A stretch of 64,000 nucleotides of DNA from Nocardia sienata NBRC 100364 (GCF_001613205.1 NZ_BDBX01000015.1:1-64000), one strand, 5' to 3'; counted from the stretch's first letter, positions 37,988 to 47,395 are shown. Numbers and translations: made by a program. Notes: generated from the letters alone by a model not told the origin.

Positions 37988-38449
37988 ACATTCCATCCTG
38001 TGTTCCGGCGCACGGATGCGCCCGGGTTCACGGCCGCTCGAGTCAGGGCCGCCGAACCACTGGGTTGACGGTCGGGTGTGCGTCCGGCCCGGCGGGTTAC
38101 CCCGGGCCGCGACCCCCGAGGGTAGTAGCTGTGTTTTCTGCGCGCTGGCGCGCGGGGGTCGAGGCCCCCTCGGTCTCGCCGTTTCGGCCTCGGGACCCGA
38201 GCTTCGCTCATGCGATGTGCGGTCGGCCGTTCGCGGGAGGCGGGCAATTGGGCACCTTCGGCGAAGGGTCGAGGCGGGCCTCAATCCGTGGAGGTGTCGC
38301 CCAAACTCGACTCATGGAGGTTGTGTGGGCATCGGGCGTCCATGTCGGCATGCGAGTCCGCTCTGACGGCCGACGGCTGCTGCGCTCTCGACCACGGTGA
38401 GGCACCACCGTGGTCGCATCGAGTGACGCGTCTCACTTCCGCGCGGCGA
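37988..38449. other. Non-coding region upstream of the lipoprotein-culp6 unit
   Basis: About 460 bp. Short frames here are GC-driven and unsupported. The right end holds the 11-bp hairpin annotated separately; the left part should contain the promoter for the lipoprotein-culp6 transcript. I recognise nothing else. Confidence 0.5.
38389..38416 (-). terminator. Hairpin after the LGFP-fused mycolyltransferase gene
   Basis: Perfect 11-bp stem (38389-38399 / 38406-38416, 6-nt loop) 34 bp after the stop at 38450. Confidence 0.65.
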
Positions 38450-40309
38450 TCAACCGTGGACTTCGGCGCGGTTGTCCCGGACGGTGATGAAACCGCGCTG
38501 GAAGTTCTGCTGAACCCCACCCGGGATCGGGAATTCGTCGCTGATGGGGAAGCCGAGCCGCCCGTTCTCGTAACCCGCGTCACGCCAGGCGTCCATGATG
38601 GGCCCGTCGCGGACCGCCCACGCGCCGGACAGGGGGCTCCAATAGATGGAGCCACCCTCGAAGCGGGTGAACTGGCCGAGGTCTTTCAGCGGGGCCTGGG
38701 CGGCGGCCGGGAAGCCGAGCCGGCTGTTCTCGAAGCCGAGTTCGGCGTACTTGGCCAGGATCATCCCCTCGACACGATGTGCACCGGTGGCAGGGCTGAA
38801 GTAGAAGGGCCCGCCTTCGAAGGACTGGACCGCGCCATCGCGGTTCGGCGTCTTCACTTCGGGGCCGACGGGGTAGCGCGCGGGGCCGCCCTCGAAACCC
38901 TGCCTGCCCCATTCCTCGAGAATCGCTCCGCGCACCATCTGCGCGCCGGTTTCCGGAGTCCAGTAGAGCGAGCCGTGTCGGAACGGCTGGAAACGGCCGC
39001 GGCCGTCCGGTAGCGGCTGTTCGGCGCCGGTCGGCAGACCGAGGCCGCCCTGGGGCCCGGCCGCCGCCTGGTAGCCCCCGCCGATCCGGCCCGCCACCGG
39101 ATACGCGCCGCCGTCCGGGGAGTAGAAGACGCGGCCGTGGCGGAAATCCTGTGCCAGCCCGCCGGGCACCTGGTATTCGCCGGTGAGACAGTCGCCGAGC
39201 CAGCCGTTGCCGCCGGCGACCGCGCCGATGGCGCCGGTGACTGCGCATTCCGGCTTCCCGGCGGGCACTCCGAGCGCTCCGGCGGCCTGGGGCCACGACT
39301 GCCGCATTTCGAAATCCCAATACGGCCAGGTGTGGGTGCCCGCGGCCCGGTAGTTCACGGTCGCGGGGATTTCCAGCTCGCCGAGTTTGTCCACGAAGTT
39401 CTGTGAGGTCAGCAGGGCGAGTGTCTCCAGGCCCATCCCGAACATATTCGTGCTCACCCCCGGAATTTCGCTGCCCTCGTCGTGTTTGCCGGAGACACCG
39501 GTCCCGCTGGAGATGTAGAGCGATTTACCTTTCAGCCGGTCTGCGAGCAGCAGTGGATCGTGTTCTTCCCACTGCGGGCTTCCGGGCGGTCCCCACATGG
39601 CATCGGAGTCGAAGCCGCCGGCGTCGACCATTGCCAGCCGAATAGCCTGCGGCATACCGAGGCTGGTGGTGGTGAGAAATCCCGAATAGGAGGCGGCATA
39701 TTCCACGAACTCGGGATTGCGCGCGGCCAGGAACATTGCGGCCGTTCCGCCCATGGACAGTCCGGCGATTCCCCTGGTCGAGGTGGCGCGCCACTGGCTC
39801 TCCAGCAGCGGGGGGAGCTCCTTGGTGAGAAAGGTCTCCCATTTGTAGTTCTTGCCGTTGTCCGGTTGCAGCCAGTCGGAGTAGAAACTCGATTGCCCAC
39901 CGACCGGCAGCACCACGGTCGTGTTCTTGTCCGCGTAGAAATCCACCGCCCCGGCTTCCCTGATCCAGCCGCTCTCGTCGTCGGTGGCGCGCAGGCCGTC
40001 GAGCATGTACAGCACCGGGAATTTCGCGTCGGGCTGGGTGTTCCAATCCCGGGCCAGCAGCAACCGCACCTGGATCGGAGCCCCCATGGCGGGCGAATCG
40101 ACCCAGACGGCCACATCGCGGTCGGTGTGCCAGACCACATTCCGGATCGCGGCAGGGGACGCGGCGGCGGTCGGCTGGGCGAGGGCGGGCACCTGCGCCG
40201 CGGCGAAGGGAAGCACCAGCGCGGCGGCCCAGGCCGTCAGCTGCCGCCGGGCGCGTCCACGGGACCGGCCGACCGTCGTCCCCCCGTTTGCGCGTGTCAT
40301 CCCTGCCAC
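38450..40309 (-). CDS. Antigen 85-type mycolyltransferase fused to LGFP repeats
   Basis: Secreted acyltransferase that moves mycoloyl groups between trehalose and arabinogalactan. A signal peptide covers roughly residues 24-45. The alpha/beta-hydrolase domain spans ~55-345, with Ser185 (AGLSMGG), Glu295 (GMGLETLALL) and His326 (GTHTWPYW). The C-terminal ~265 residues carry at least four LGFP-type repeats (LGFP or a variant followed by F.HG or FEGG, then IYWSP or FYFSP), thought to tether proteins to the cell wall. This architecture resembles the corynebacterial PS1-type mycolyltransferase. It is the last of four tandem paralogues and the only one with repeats. An alternative start is the ATG at codon 4. 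Confidence 0.93.
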   Translation of the reverse strand: MAGMTRANGGTTVGRSRGRARRQLTAWAAALVLPFAAAQVPALAQPTAAASPAAIRNVVWHTDRDVAVWVDSPAMGAPIQVRLLLARDWNTQPDAKFPVLYMLDGLRATDDESGWIREAGAVDFYADKNTTVVLPVGGQSSFYSDWLQPDNGKNYKWETFLTKELPPLLESQWRATSTRGIAGLSMGGTAAMFLAARNPEFVEYAASYSGFLTTTSLGMPQAIRLAMVDAGGFDSDAMWGPPGSPQWEEHDPLLLADRLKGKSLYISSGTGVSGKHDEGSEIPGVSTNMFGMGLETLALLTSQNFVDKLGELEIPATVNYRAAGTHTWPYWDFEMRQSWPQAAGALGVPAGKPECAVTGAIGAVAGGNGWLGDCLTGEYQVPGGLAQDFRHGRVFYSPDGGAYPVAGRIGGGYQAAAGPQGGLGLPTGAEQPLPDGRGRFQPFRHGSLYWTPETGAQMVRGAILEEWGRQGFEGGPARYPVGPEVKTPNRDGAVQSFEGGPFYFSPATGAHRVEGMILAKYAELGFENSRLGFPAAAQAPLKDLGQFTRFEGGSIYWSPLSGAWAVRDGPIMDAWRDAGYENGRLGFPISDEFPIPGGVQQNFQRGFITVRDNRAEVHG

Positions 40310-40395
40310 CCACTGTTTGTACCGCCGTGGCGTGCGGATACCCGGTAGGACGCGCGGACAGCAAACCGGTTCACCACCACGACGAGCACCTACGA

Positions 40396-40438
40396 CAACG
40401 GCGCCACCTGCTTCGATACGAAGCGGGTGGCGCCGTTG
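40396..40438 (-). terminator. 20-bp hairpin between mycolyltransferase genes
   Basis: Arms 40396-40415 and 40419-40438 pair over 20 bp with one G-U wobble and a 3-nt loop, 45 bp after the stop at 40483. No U-tract. Confidence 0.8.
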
Positions 40439-40482
40439 GGTGGATCTATCGGTTCAGCGGCAACCGGATGGCGTACCTTCGA

Positions 40483-41502
40483 TCACCAGCCGTTGGTGGA
40501 ATCCAGGAACATCTTGCGCGAGGCGAAGAGCTGGCCCTCCCAGTACTTCCAGGAGTGGGTGCCCACGTTCGGGAAGTCGAAGTGGGCGTTGATGCCCAGC
40601 GTCTTCAGACGGGCCTGGAAGGCACGGGTGTTCACCAGCGACAGCGCTTCCAGCGCCATGGCGTTACCGGTGTTGAACGCACCGACCGCACCGGCCGGCT
40701 TGTCGTACGGGCCGGGCAGGCCGCTGGCCGCCGAGATGTACATGGGCAGGCCACGCAGCTGCGGGGCGAACACGAACGGGTCCATCCGCAGCCACTGCGG
40801 GCTCCACGGCGCGGCCATCGAGTCGACGTTGTAGCGGCCCGCGTCCAGCATGGCGATACGGATGGCCTCACGCATACCCGGCGCCGAGATGTTCAGGTAG
40901 CCGGAGTAGGCGGCGGCCGAGCGGAACTGGTCGCGGTGGTAGGCGGCCAGGGCCAGGGCGGCGCTACCACCCATGGACAGGCCCGCGATCGCGTTGTTGG
41001 TCCGCGAGACGCCGTGGCCCTCGAGGAAGGCGGGGAGTTCCCGGGTCAGGAAGGTCTCCCACTTGTAGGTGAACTTCTGCCCGTTGGTGTTACTGGGCGA
41101 GTACCAGTCGGCGTAGAAGCTCGACTGTCCACCGACCGGCATGATCAGGGAGATGTTGTCGTTGCCGAACTGCTGGAGCGCGTTGGTCTCGAACGACCAG
41201 GCGTTGCGATCGTCACGGGCGCGCAGGCCGTCGAGCAGGTAGAGCCCGGCGTTGCCGCCGCGCGCCGCCCACTGGACCTGGACCTTGATCGGGCCCATGC
41301 TCGAGGGAACCATCAGTTCTTCGAAGGCGCCGCGCTTGACCGGTGCCGCGGGCGAAGCCAGGGCGGTCGGGGCCGCGATACCTGCCGCGACGGGTAGCGC
41401 GAGCACTGCCGCACCGATAGCCAGAATCCGGTTACGCCAACCGCGGGGTGCCCGCGAGGACCCGGTACTTCTCTTCGGGCCGGCTGCCCTGCCGAAACGC
41501 AT
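40483..41502 (-). CDS. Antigen 85-type mycolyltransferase
   Basis: A 339-residue secreted esterase/mycolyltransferase. The N-terminal signal peptide (hydrophobic core ILAIGAAVLALPVAAGIAA) is cleaved near ALASPAAP. The triad is Ser176 in AGLSMGG, Glu285 in MALEALSL and His316 in GTHSWKYW. YLLDGLRARDD and MPVGGQSSFYADW are typical antigen 85 strands. The domain ends shortly after the histidine with no repeats. A strong hairpin follows the gene, and about 440 bp separates it from the next paralogue upstream, so it probably has its own promoter. Confidence 0.94.
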   Translation of the reverse strand: MRFGRAAGPKRSTGSSRAPRGWRNRILAIGAAVLALPVAAGIAAPTALASPAAPVKRGAFEELMVPSSMGPIKVQVQWAARGGNAGLYLLDGLRARDDRNAWSFETNALQQFGNDNISLIMPVGGQSSFYADWYSPSNTNGQKFTYKWETFLTRELPAFLEGHGVSRTNNAIAGLSMGGSAALALAAYHRDQFRSAAAYSGYLNISAPGMREAIRIAMLDAGRYNVDSMAAPWSPQWLRMDPFVFAPQLRGLPMYISAASGLPGPYDKPAGAVGAFNTGNAMALEALSLVNTRAFQARLKTLGINAHFDFPNVGTHSWKYWEGQLFASRKMFLDSTNGW

Positions 41503-41860
41503 GAATTCTGCTCTCTTTCTGCTGTTGTGGCGTTGTCGCTACCGCTGCGCGGACAACACCCCGTTTCTCCTCGGCGGCGCCGGCGGCCGGGTCCCGACCT
41601 ACCGCGGGGCCGACAGCGCTACAACGATCTGGTCACAGATGTGCTCGGAGGACTTTATTCGACCTCATCGGGCCTAAGCAAGGCCGTGCTGATCCGATGG
41701 CCGAAATCCGCCGCGAGAACCGCTGTGATCGCCCCGTGACGATACCTTGCCGGGGCGTTGATGTCTCGGCGGGCCGGGATATTCGGCTGTTATCGAAATC
41801 GCGCTCCGACCTGGCTTGTGTAACGGAATACGAACCGAGGACGAATTCCCATCGACAGTA

Positions 41861-41899
41861 GTGTGCCCGCCCCGGAGGAATCCTCCGGGGCGGGCACAC
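41861..41899 (-). terminator. Near-perfect long palindrome downstream of a mycolyltransferase gene
   Basis: Arms 41861-41879 and 41881-41899 are perfectly complementary over 19 bases around a single A, folding as an 18-bp stem with a 3-nt loop. It is the strongest hairpin I see in the window and lies 44 bp after the stop at 41943. Confidence 0.85.
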
Positions 41900-41907
41900 C
41901 GCTGCGG

Positions 41908-41937
41908 GTTCGGAGTCTCTCGCACGAGACCCCGAAC
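41908..41937 (-). terminator. Second hairpin next to the gene end
   Basis: 12-bp stem with one mismatch (41908-41919 / 41926-41937, 6-nt loop), directly between the stop codon and the longer palindrome, forming a double terminator. Confidence 0.55.
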
Positions 41938-41942
41938 TGCCG

Positions 41943-42992
41943 TTATCCGATATTCGCCGACAAATCGGGAAGCATCCGATACACCTCGGCCTCCCAGTAG
42001 GTCCAGGAGTGAATACCGGTCGCCGGGAACGAGTAGGTGACATTGTTCGCGCCGAGCGTCATCATCCGCACCTGGAACGCCCGGGTGTTGGCCAATGCGA
42101 GCGCCTCGAGTCCCATACCGGTGATCGTGTTGCCGGTGAACCCGTCGGCGTCCCCGGGCAGCGCGCTGCCGGCGGAGATCCACAACCGGGTGTTGTGGTC
42201 GCGAAGCAGTGGCGCGAAGACGAACGGATCCATCCGCAGCCACTGCGGGCCCCAGGGCGGCGCCATGGAATCCACGTTGTAGCCGCCTGCGTCGATCATG
42301 GCGGCCCGCAGGGCCTCGCGCATACCGGGCGCGGAGACATTGAGGTAGCCGGAGTAGGACCCGGCGAAGCTGAACTGGTCCGAGTGGTAGGCGGCCAGGG
42401 CGAGGGCGCCGCTGCCACCCATCGACAGACCGAATACGCCGTTGCGGTTCGGGTTGAAGCCGAGCCGGTCGCGCAGAGCCCATCGCAGATGCTGGTTGAT
42501 GAAGGTCTCCCAGGCGTAGCGGTAGCTCTTGCCCGGGCCCTCGGAGATGACGTTCATGGCCCCGGAACCCGAGGACGAACCCGTCGGCGGGAGCCCGAAG
42601 AAGGAACTCGGCGCGTTCCAGTCCGCGTAGAAGCTGGACATACCGCCGATCGGCATGACGACGTTGATATTCCAGTCGGTCAGCGCGTTGGCGACATCGG
42701 TGTCGTTCTCCCAGCCGCTGTGCGTTTCGGGGGCCCGCATACCGTCGAGGGCGTAGACCACCCGGTTGGTGTTGCCGTCCTTGGCGCGGAAGACCCGCGA
42801 CCTGATCGGACCCATCTCCGGGGAGTCGACCCAGAAATCGAAACCGGCCGGGTTGGGGGCCGCCTCGACCCGGGGCGCGATATCGGAAAGAGCCACCGCG
42901 AGGGGAGCGAGCAGCGCCACCGCCATCCCCATCGCCCAACGCTGTACCCACCGCCGGATACGCACCGATCCGGGCCTGCGCGCACTTCGCAT
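41943..42992 (-). CDS. Antigen 85-type mycolyltransferase
   Basis: A 349-residue secreted mycolyltransferase with start at ATG 42992 (MRSARRPG), where AAAGG lies 9 nt upstream. The signal peptide core is MAVALLAPLAVAL. Ser190 is in FGLSMGG; the acid is in GMGLEALALANTRAF; the histidine is in GIHSWTYW. Between the DWNAPSSFFG strand and the WETF helix there is a Ser/Gly loop (GSSSGSGAM). It is closely similar to the next gene upstream, including the identical C-terminal ending PDLSANIG, pointing to a fairly recent duplication. Confidence 0.93.
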   Translation of the reverse strand: MRSARRPGSVRIRRWVQRWAMGMAVALLAPLAVALSDIAPRVEAAPNPAGFDFWVDSPEMGPIRSRVFRAKDGNTNRVVYALDGMRAPETHSGWENDTDVANALTDWNINVVMPIGGMSSFYADWNAPSSFFGLPPTGSSSGSGAMNVISEGPGKSYRYAWETFINQHLRWALRDRLGFNPNRNGVFGLSMGGSGALALAAYHSDQFSFAGSYSGYLNVSAPGMREALRAAMIDAGGYNVDSMAPPWGPQWLRMDPFVFAPLLRDHNTRLWISAGSALPGDADGFTGNTITGMGLEALALANTRAFQVRMMTLGANNVTYSFPATGIHSWTYWEAEVYRMLPDLSANIG

Positions 42993-43279
42993 TCGACTAG
43001 ACCTTTCGCCTGGACAGCCGGACAGCAAGTACCTAGCTACGTTACCGGCCCCATCTCGGATACATAGACCACTGCTCCCATCGGGAGACGGAAGCCGTTA
43101 TCTGGATACATGTTCCTGGTGCACCAAGCGGCTATACCCGGGTTCATGTTGCACAAATGGTGTCGTAGGTCACACTCTTGTGGGAGGTGGCGCGCGCAAT
43201 CATCGCCCGACCCGCCGGCAACTCCCCTTGGCAACGATTGCGCAAAGAAGCCGGCCGGGTTGTCCGACGCGCGCCCCGG

Positions 43280-44368
43280 TCAGCCGATGTTCGCCGACAG
43301 ATCCGGGATCATCCGGTAGACCTCGGTCGCCCAGTACCGCCAGTTGTGCACGCCGACCGCGGGGAAGTCGTAGGTGGCGTTGTTCGCCCCCAGCGACATC
43401 ATCCGCACCTGGAACGCTCGCGTGTTGGCCAGCGCCAGCGCCTCCAGACCCATCGCGTTGACCGTGTCGAAGCTCAGCCCGTCGGTGGCGGCCGGGAGTC
43501 CGCTGCCGGCCGAAATCCACAGGCGGGTGTTGTGTTGGCGCAACTGCGGCGCGAACACGAACGGATCCATCCGCAGCCACTGCGGGCTCCACGGCGGCGC
43601 CATGGCGTCGATATTGAAGCCGCCGGCATCGAGCATGGCCACCCGCAGCGCCTCCCGCATGCCGGGTGCGGACACATTGAGGTATCCGGAATAGGAACCC
43701 GCGTAGCGGAACTGATCGGGATGGTAGGCCGCCAGCGCCAGGGCCGCACTGCCACCCATGGACAGCCCGAACACGCCGTTGCCGTGCGGGTTGAAGCCGA
43801 GCCGATCGCGCAGCGCCCAGCGCAGGTCGCGGGTCAGGAAGGTCTCCCACTTGTAGGTGGTCGTCCGCCCGACTCCGGCCGCCGAACCCGAGGCCAGGCC
43901 CGAACCCGAATCGGCCGCCGAACCGGTGGCACCGCCGGCGCTACCGGAGCTGCCCAGTCCGAAGAAATCGCTCGGGGCGTTCCAGTCCGCGTAGAAACTC
44001 GAGCGGCCGCCCACCGGCATGACCACGTTGATATTCCACTTGGTCAGTTCCCGGGCGACATCGGTATCGATCTCCCAGCCGCTCAGATCGTCGCGGGCAC
44101 GCATCCCGTCCAGGGCGTACACGACCCGGCCGGTGTTGCCGTCGGCGGCGCGGAACACGCGCGACTTGATCGGTCCCATCTCCGAATCGACCCAGAAATC
44201 GATACCGCTGGGGTCGAACTGCGCCGATGCCGGAGCCGCGGGACCGGCCACCGAGGCACCGACCGGGAGCAGGGCGGCCAGGGACAGCAGCACCGTGCGC
44301 TTCAGCCGACCGCCCCACCGCCGTTCCGGATGTGCGCTCCGGACACCACGGCCGATAACCCCTCGCAT
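43280..44368 (-). CDS. Antigen 85-type mycolyltransferase with expanded Gly/Ser loop
   Basis: A 362-residue secreted mycolyltransferase. The signal peptide core is TVLLSLAALLPVGASVAG, cleaved near ASAQ. The nucleophile is Ser203 in FGLSMGG; the acid is in AMGLEALALANTRAF; the histidine is in GVHNWRYW. Residues ~138-169 form a low-complexity Gly/Ser/Ala insertion between DFFG and TYKWETF, longer than in the other three paralogues and close to the substrate-facing side in antigen 85 structures. It is the first of the four in transcription order and follows the aftB end by 170 bp on the same strand. Confidence 0.93.
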   Translation of the reverse strand: MRGVIGRGVRSAHPERRWGGRLKRTVLLSLAALLPVGASVAGPAAPASAQFDPSGIDFWVDSEMGPIKSRVFRAADGNTGRVVYALDGMRARDDLSGWEIDTDVARELTKWNINVVMPVGGRSSFYADWNAPSDFFGLGSSGSAGGATGSAADSGSGLASGSAAGVGRTTTYKWETFLTRDLRWALRDRLGFNPHGNGVFGLSMGGSAALALAAYHPDQFRYAGSYSGYLNVSAPGMREALRVAMLDAGGFNIDAMAPPWSPQWLRMDPFVFAPQLRQHNTRLWISAGSGLPAATDGLSFDTVNAMGLEALALANTRAFQVRMMSLGANNATYDFPAVGVHNWRYWATEVYRMIPDLSANIG

Positions 44369-44538
44369 GTTTTCCCGCCCTCCGTCGTGCGACCCACGGC
44401 CGCGCAGTACGACTACCGCTCCCCGGCCCGGACGAGCCGGGGCCGGACGCCAGCACTTTAACCCGACCGCGGTTCACCCGCCCACCAGGAATGCGAAGAT
44501 GCGGCGAACAGCCGAACTACTGTCGGGGAAACAGCAGT

Positions 44539-46491
44539 TCAGCGTACCGGTGGTATCGGATCGACGAGACCACAGCGCTGAATTTCATATTTCGGCACCC
44601 GGTCTATGCGGTACGACGCGAAATCCAGAGCGTGCAGCAGATTGTGCTTGAACCGTTCGAATGTCAGCGGGCCCTTGTACGAGAGTTCCAGCGCGTAGGT
44701 GTCCGGGCACGACATCGCCACCCGGGCCTGTTTCACCCAGTCCTCGTCCATGTACCAGGGCAGCCAGGGCTTGATGTCCACCATGCCGGTCTCCACGATC
44801 ACCCAGTCCGCATACAGGCTCTTGTCGTGTCCGATCCGCCCGTCGGTGAGCCGATCGGTGTGCGCGGCCAAGGGGAACGCCAGGCCCATCGGATCGATGA
44901 CCCGGACATCCAGGGGGACATTCATGCTGGTCATGCCGAGGTTCAGAAAGTAGACCGTATGCCCGTACCCGCCCGGCGGGATGGGCAGCGGCGGCGGGGC
45001 GATGTACCACATCATGAACGACGGGGAATTGAGCAGTAGACCGCCGTCGGGGGTGTTCTCGATCGCCTCCACCATGGGGCGCATCCGGGCGTAGTCGAGG
45101 TAGTCCTCGGCGCGGATGGGGTGATCGTGACCGGTGTTGAGGACGTAGTAGATCCGCTCGTCCACGATCCCGGACTTGTTGATATGGGTGCCGGTCTTGA
45201 TCGCCGTGGTACCCGAGGCCAGCAGCGCCCACGCCACCGTGCCCACCACCGCGACGACCAGCACCGCGAAAGTCGGGGCCTCGCGGCGGGACAGCGACCG
45301 CAGACCGCCCTCGGGCAGTCGCACCGGAAGCACCGCGACCGGCAGCAGGAACAGGAACAGCTGCGGCAGCAGCATCCGCCCGTGCATGAAATCGCCGCCG
45401 ACACGCAGCGCGTAGATCGTCAGCAGCACCGCGGCGCCGAGCACCAGCGCCACCACCGCCGTCGGTGAATGCAACCGCTCCCGGAACTGCCGCAGCCGAC
45501 CGGCCTCCGGGTCCACCACGGTGCCGGTATCCGGGCGCACGTAATGCGCCCGCGCGGCCACCAGGCCCGCGACCAGCAGGACGACAAGCGGTACGTAGAG
45601 ATAGTACGGACCGGCCAGATCCCACAGGTAGGTGAAACCCTGGCCCCATTTCGCCCCGCCCGCGTCCTTGGCGACCGCGGTGTTGGGGTAGGGCAGGCCG
45701 TAGTAGCCCATCCGCCAGACCTGGTAGAGCAGCGGGACCGCGCCGGCGACCGCCACCACCAGGCCTCGCAGCAACCACGGACGCAGCCGCGACCGCGGCA
45801 TGGGCGCGAAGAAGATCAGCAGCAGGGCCAGGCCGCCCACCACGGTCATCTCGGGCCGGATCAACGGTGCCAGACCGGCCAGGAAGGCCAGGCCCAGCAG
45901 CCCGGGCACGGTCGGCTGGTCGGCCTTGCTCCACCGCACCAGCAGCAGCCACAGCAGGGCGATCCAGCAGATGACCAGGCAATTCTCCAGACCGGAGGTC
46001 ACATAGTCGCGAGCGGGCGGCACGGAGATATAGGCCAGCGCGCCGGCGGGCAGCAGCAGCGTCGACGACGCCGGGCCCCAGAGTTTGCCGGTGCCGAGCA
46101 TCGCGAACAGCACCGCCAGCAGCGAAAGTGTCAGCGCGACACCGAGCACCACGTATTCCAGCCGACCCTGGGTGAGCCAGCTGAAGAACCAGACGACATA
46201 GGTCCAGGCCGTGCTGGTATTGGTCTCGACCCGTTCGCCCGCGTTGAAGACCGGACCGTTGCCGGCCAGCAGGTTGCGCACGGTACGCAACACGATGAGC
46301 CCGTCGTCGGCGATCCAGCGCCGCTCCCAGCCGCCGAACGCGAACAGGGCGACGGTCACCAGGATGCCGCCCGCGAACACCGCCCGCGAGACGGGACGAC
46401 CCGGCGAGCGCCGCCGCTCGGTGGCGGCGCGCTCGTCGGGCTGTTCTGTTTCGGCTACCGCAATCTCGTCAGAAGAGATAGACAGCGACAC
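44539..46491 (-). CDS. aftB: Terminal beta-(1->2)-arabinofuranosyltransferase
   Basis: GT-C enzyme that caps arabinan with beta-1,2-arabinofuranose from decaprenylphosphoryl-arabinose outside the membrane. After the first helix comes the acidic loop RRWIADDGLIVLRTVRNLLAGNGPVFNAGERVETNTSTAW, with Asp-Asp as the likely catalytic and metal site. About ten helices follow, and then a C-terminal extracytoplasmic domain (DHPIRAEDYLDYARM onward). Length is 650 residues. The GTG start at 46491 has GGAG 6 nt upstream and overlaps the end of the phosphoribosyltransferase gene by 23 bp. The Rv3805c homologue occupies the same place in M. tuberculosis. Confidence 0.95.
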   Translation of the reverse strand: MSLSISSDEIAVAETEQPDERAATERRRSPGRPVSRAVFAGGILVTVALFAFGGWERRWIADDGLIVLRTVRNLLAGNGPVFNAGERVETNTSTAWTYVVWFFSWLTQGRLEYVVLGVALTLSLLAVLFAMLGTGKLWGPASSTLLLPAGALAYISVPPARDYVTSGLENCLVICWIALLWLLLVRWSKADQPTVPGLLGLAFLAGLAPLIRPEMTVVGGLALLLIFFAPMPRSRLRPWLLRGLVVAVAGAVPLLYQVWRMGYYGLPYPNTAVAKDAGGAKWGQGFTYLWDLAGPYYLYVPLVVLLVAGLVAARAHYVRPDTGTVVDPEAGRLRQFRERLHSPTAVVALVLGAAVLLTIYALRVGGDFMHGRMLLPQLFLFLLPVAVLPVRLPEGGLRSLSRREAPTFAVLVVAVVGTVAWALLASGTTAIKTGTHINKSGIVDERIYYVLNTGHDHPIRAEDYLDYARMRPMVEAIENTPDGGLLLNSPSFMMWYIAPPPLPIPPGGYGHTVYFLNLGMTSMNVPLDVRVIDPMGLAFPLAAHTDRLTDGRIGHDKSLYADWVIVETGMVDIKPWLPWYMDEDWVKQARVAMSCPDTYALELSYKGPLTFERFKHNLLHALDFASYRIDRVPKYEIQRCGLVDPIPPVR

Positions 46492-47395
46492 CTACCGCTC
46501 CGATCCAGGCGATGGCGAGCAACTGCAGGACGCGATCGCCGAACGCGATCTCCTCGGGTTCACCGGCTTCACCACCGTCGACGTCCACGGCGTAGCGCAG
46601 GATCGCGATGGTGAACGGGATCATCGAGAGGGCGAACCATTCGGTGTCCTTGGCCGCGCCCTGTTCGAAGGCCCACAGACCGTAGAAGACCACCACCGCG
46701 GTCGCGGCCAGGCTCCAGATGAACCGTAGGTAGGTCGGGGTGTAGTACTCCAGCGATTTACGGATCTTCGCACCGGTGGACACCGCCAGCTGTAGCTCGG
46801 CGTAGCGCTTACCGGCCGCCATGAACAACGACCCGAACGCCATGATCAGCAGGAACCACTGGGACAGCGGGATCCCCGCCGCCACCCCGCCGGCGATCGC
46901 ACGCAACAGGAAGCCCGAGGACACGATGCAGATGTCCAGGACCGCCTGGTGTTTGAGACCGAAGCAGTAGGCGAGCTGCACCCCGATGTACACGGCCATC
47001 GTCACGGCCAACTGCCAGGACGCCAGGAACGACAGCGCCAGCGAACCGAGCAGCAGCACGGCCGACAACGCGAAAGCGAGATTCACCGGGACCACACCGG
47101 CGGCGATCGGACGGAACCGCTTGGTGGGATGGGCCCGGTCGGCCTCGACATCCATCGCGTCGTTGGTCAGGTAGACACCGGACGCGGCCATGCAGAAGAC
47201 GACGAAGGCGATGGCGACATTGGCCAGCACATCGAGATCGGTCACCGAACCCGCCGCCATCGGGGCGGCCAGCACGAGGACGTTCTTCACCCACTGGCGC
47301 GGACGAGCTGCCTTGACCAGGCCACCGACCAGCGTTTTGGGAGGCCCTTTGACTTCGGCTTCGGCCAGATCAGCGCCGGTGGGCTCTTCACTCAT
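46469..47395 (-). CDS. ubiA: Decaprenyl-phosphate phosphoribosyltransferase (UbiA family)
   Basis: Integral membrane prenyltransferase-fold enzyme that joins decaprenyl phosphate and PRPP, the first committed step to the arabinose donor. The metal-binding motif is NDAMDVEADRAHPTKRFRPI, and the second acidic site is near GKRYAELQ. About nine helices are visible. ATG 47395 (MSEEPTG) matches the mycobacterial Rv3806c N-terminus and overlaps the phosphatase stop by 8 bp; an upstream GTG at 47428 is possible. Its product is dephosphorylated, probably by the PAP2 enzyme encoded just upstream, and then epimerised by DprE1/DprE2. Confidence 0.95.
   Translation of the reverse strand: MSEEPTGADLAEAEVKGPPKTLVGGLVKAARPRQWVKNVLVLAAPMAAGSVTDLDVLANVAIAFVVFCMAASGVYLTNDAMDVEADRAHPTKRFRPIAAGVVPVNLAFALSAVLLLGSLALSFLASWQLAVTMAVYIGVQLAYCFGLKHQAVLDICIVSSGFLLRAIAGGVAAGIPLSQWFLLIMAFGSLFMAAGKRYAELQLAVSTGAKIRKSLEYYTPTYLRFIWSLAATAVVVFYGLWAFEQGAAKDTEWFALSMIPFTIAILRYAVDVDGGEAGEPEEIAFGDRVLQLLAIAWIGAVGVAVYLF

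Larger units (their letters stand above)
41503..41942. other. Intergenic region between mycolyltransferase genes
   Basis: About 440 bp with no supported gene. The left part should carry the promoter of the 40483-41502 gene; the right end has two successive hairpins ending the next gene upstream. Confidence 0.5.

Noticed and set aside
38208..38408. Short minus-strand frame upstream of the lipoprotein gene
   Set aside because: Arg/Pro-rich composition typical of non-coding GC-rich DNA, and it runs into the terminator hairpin.
43194..43243. 8-bp inverted repeat (GCGCAATC / GATTGCGC) after a mycolyltransferase gene
   Set aside because: Arms are 34 nt apart and short; not convincing as a terminator or operator without further support.
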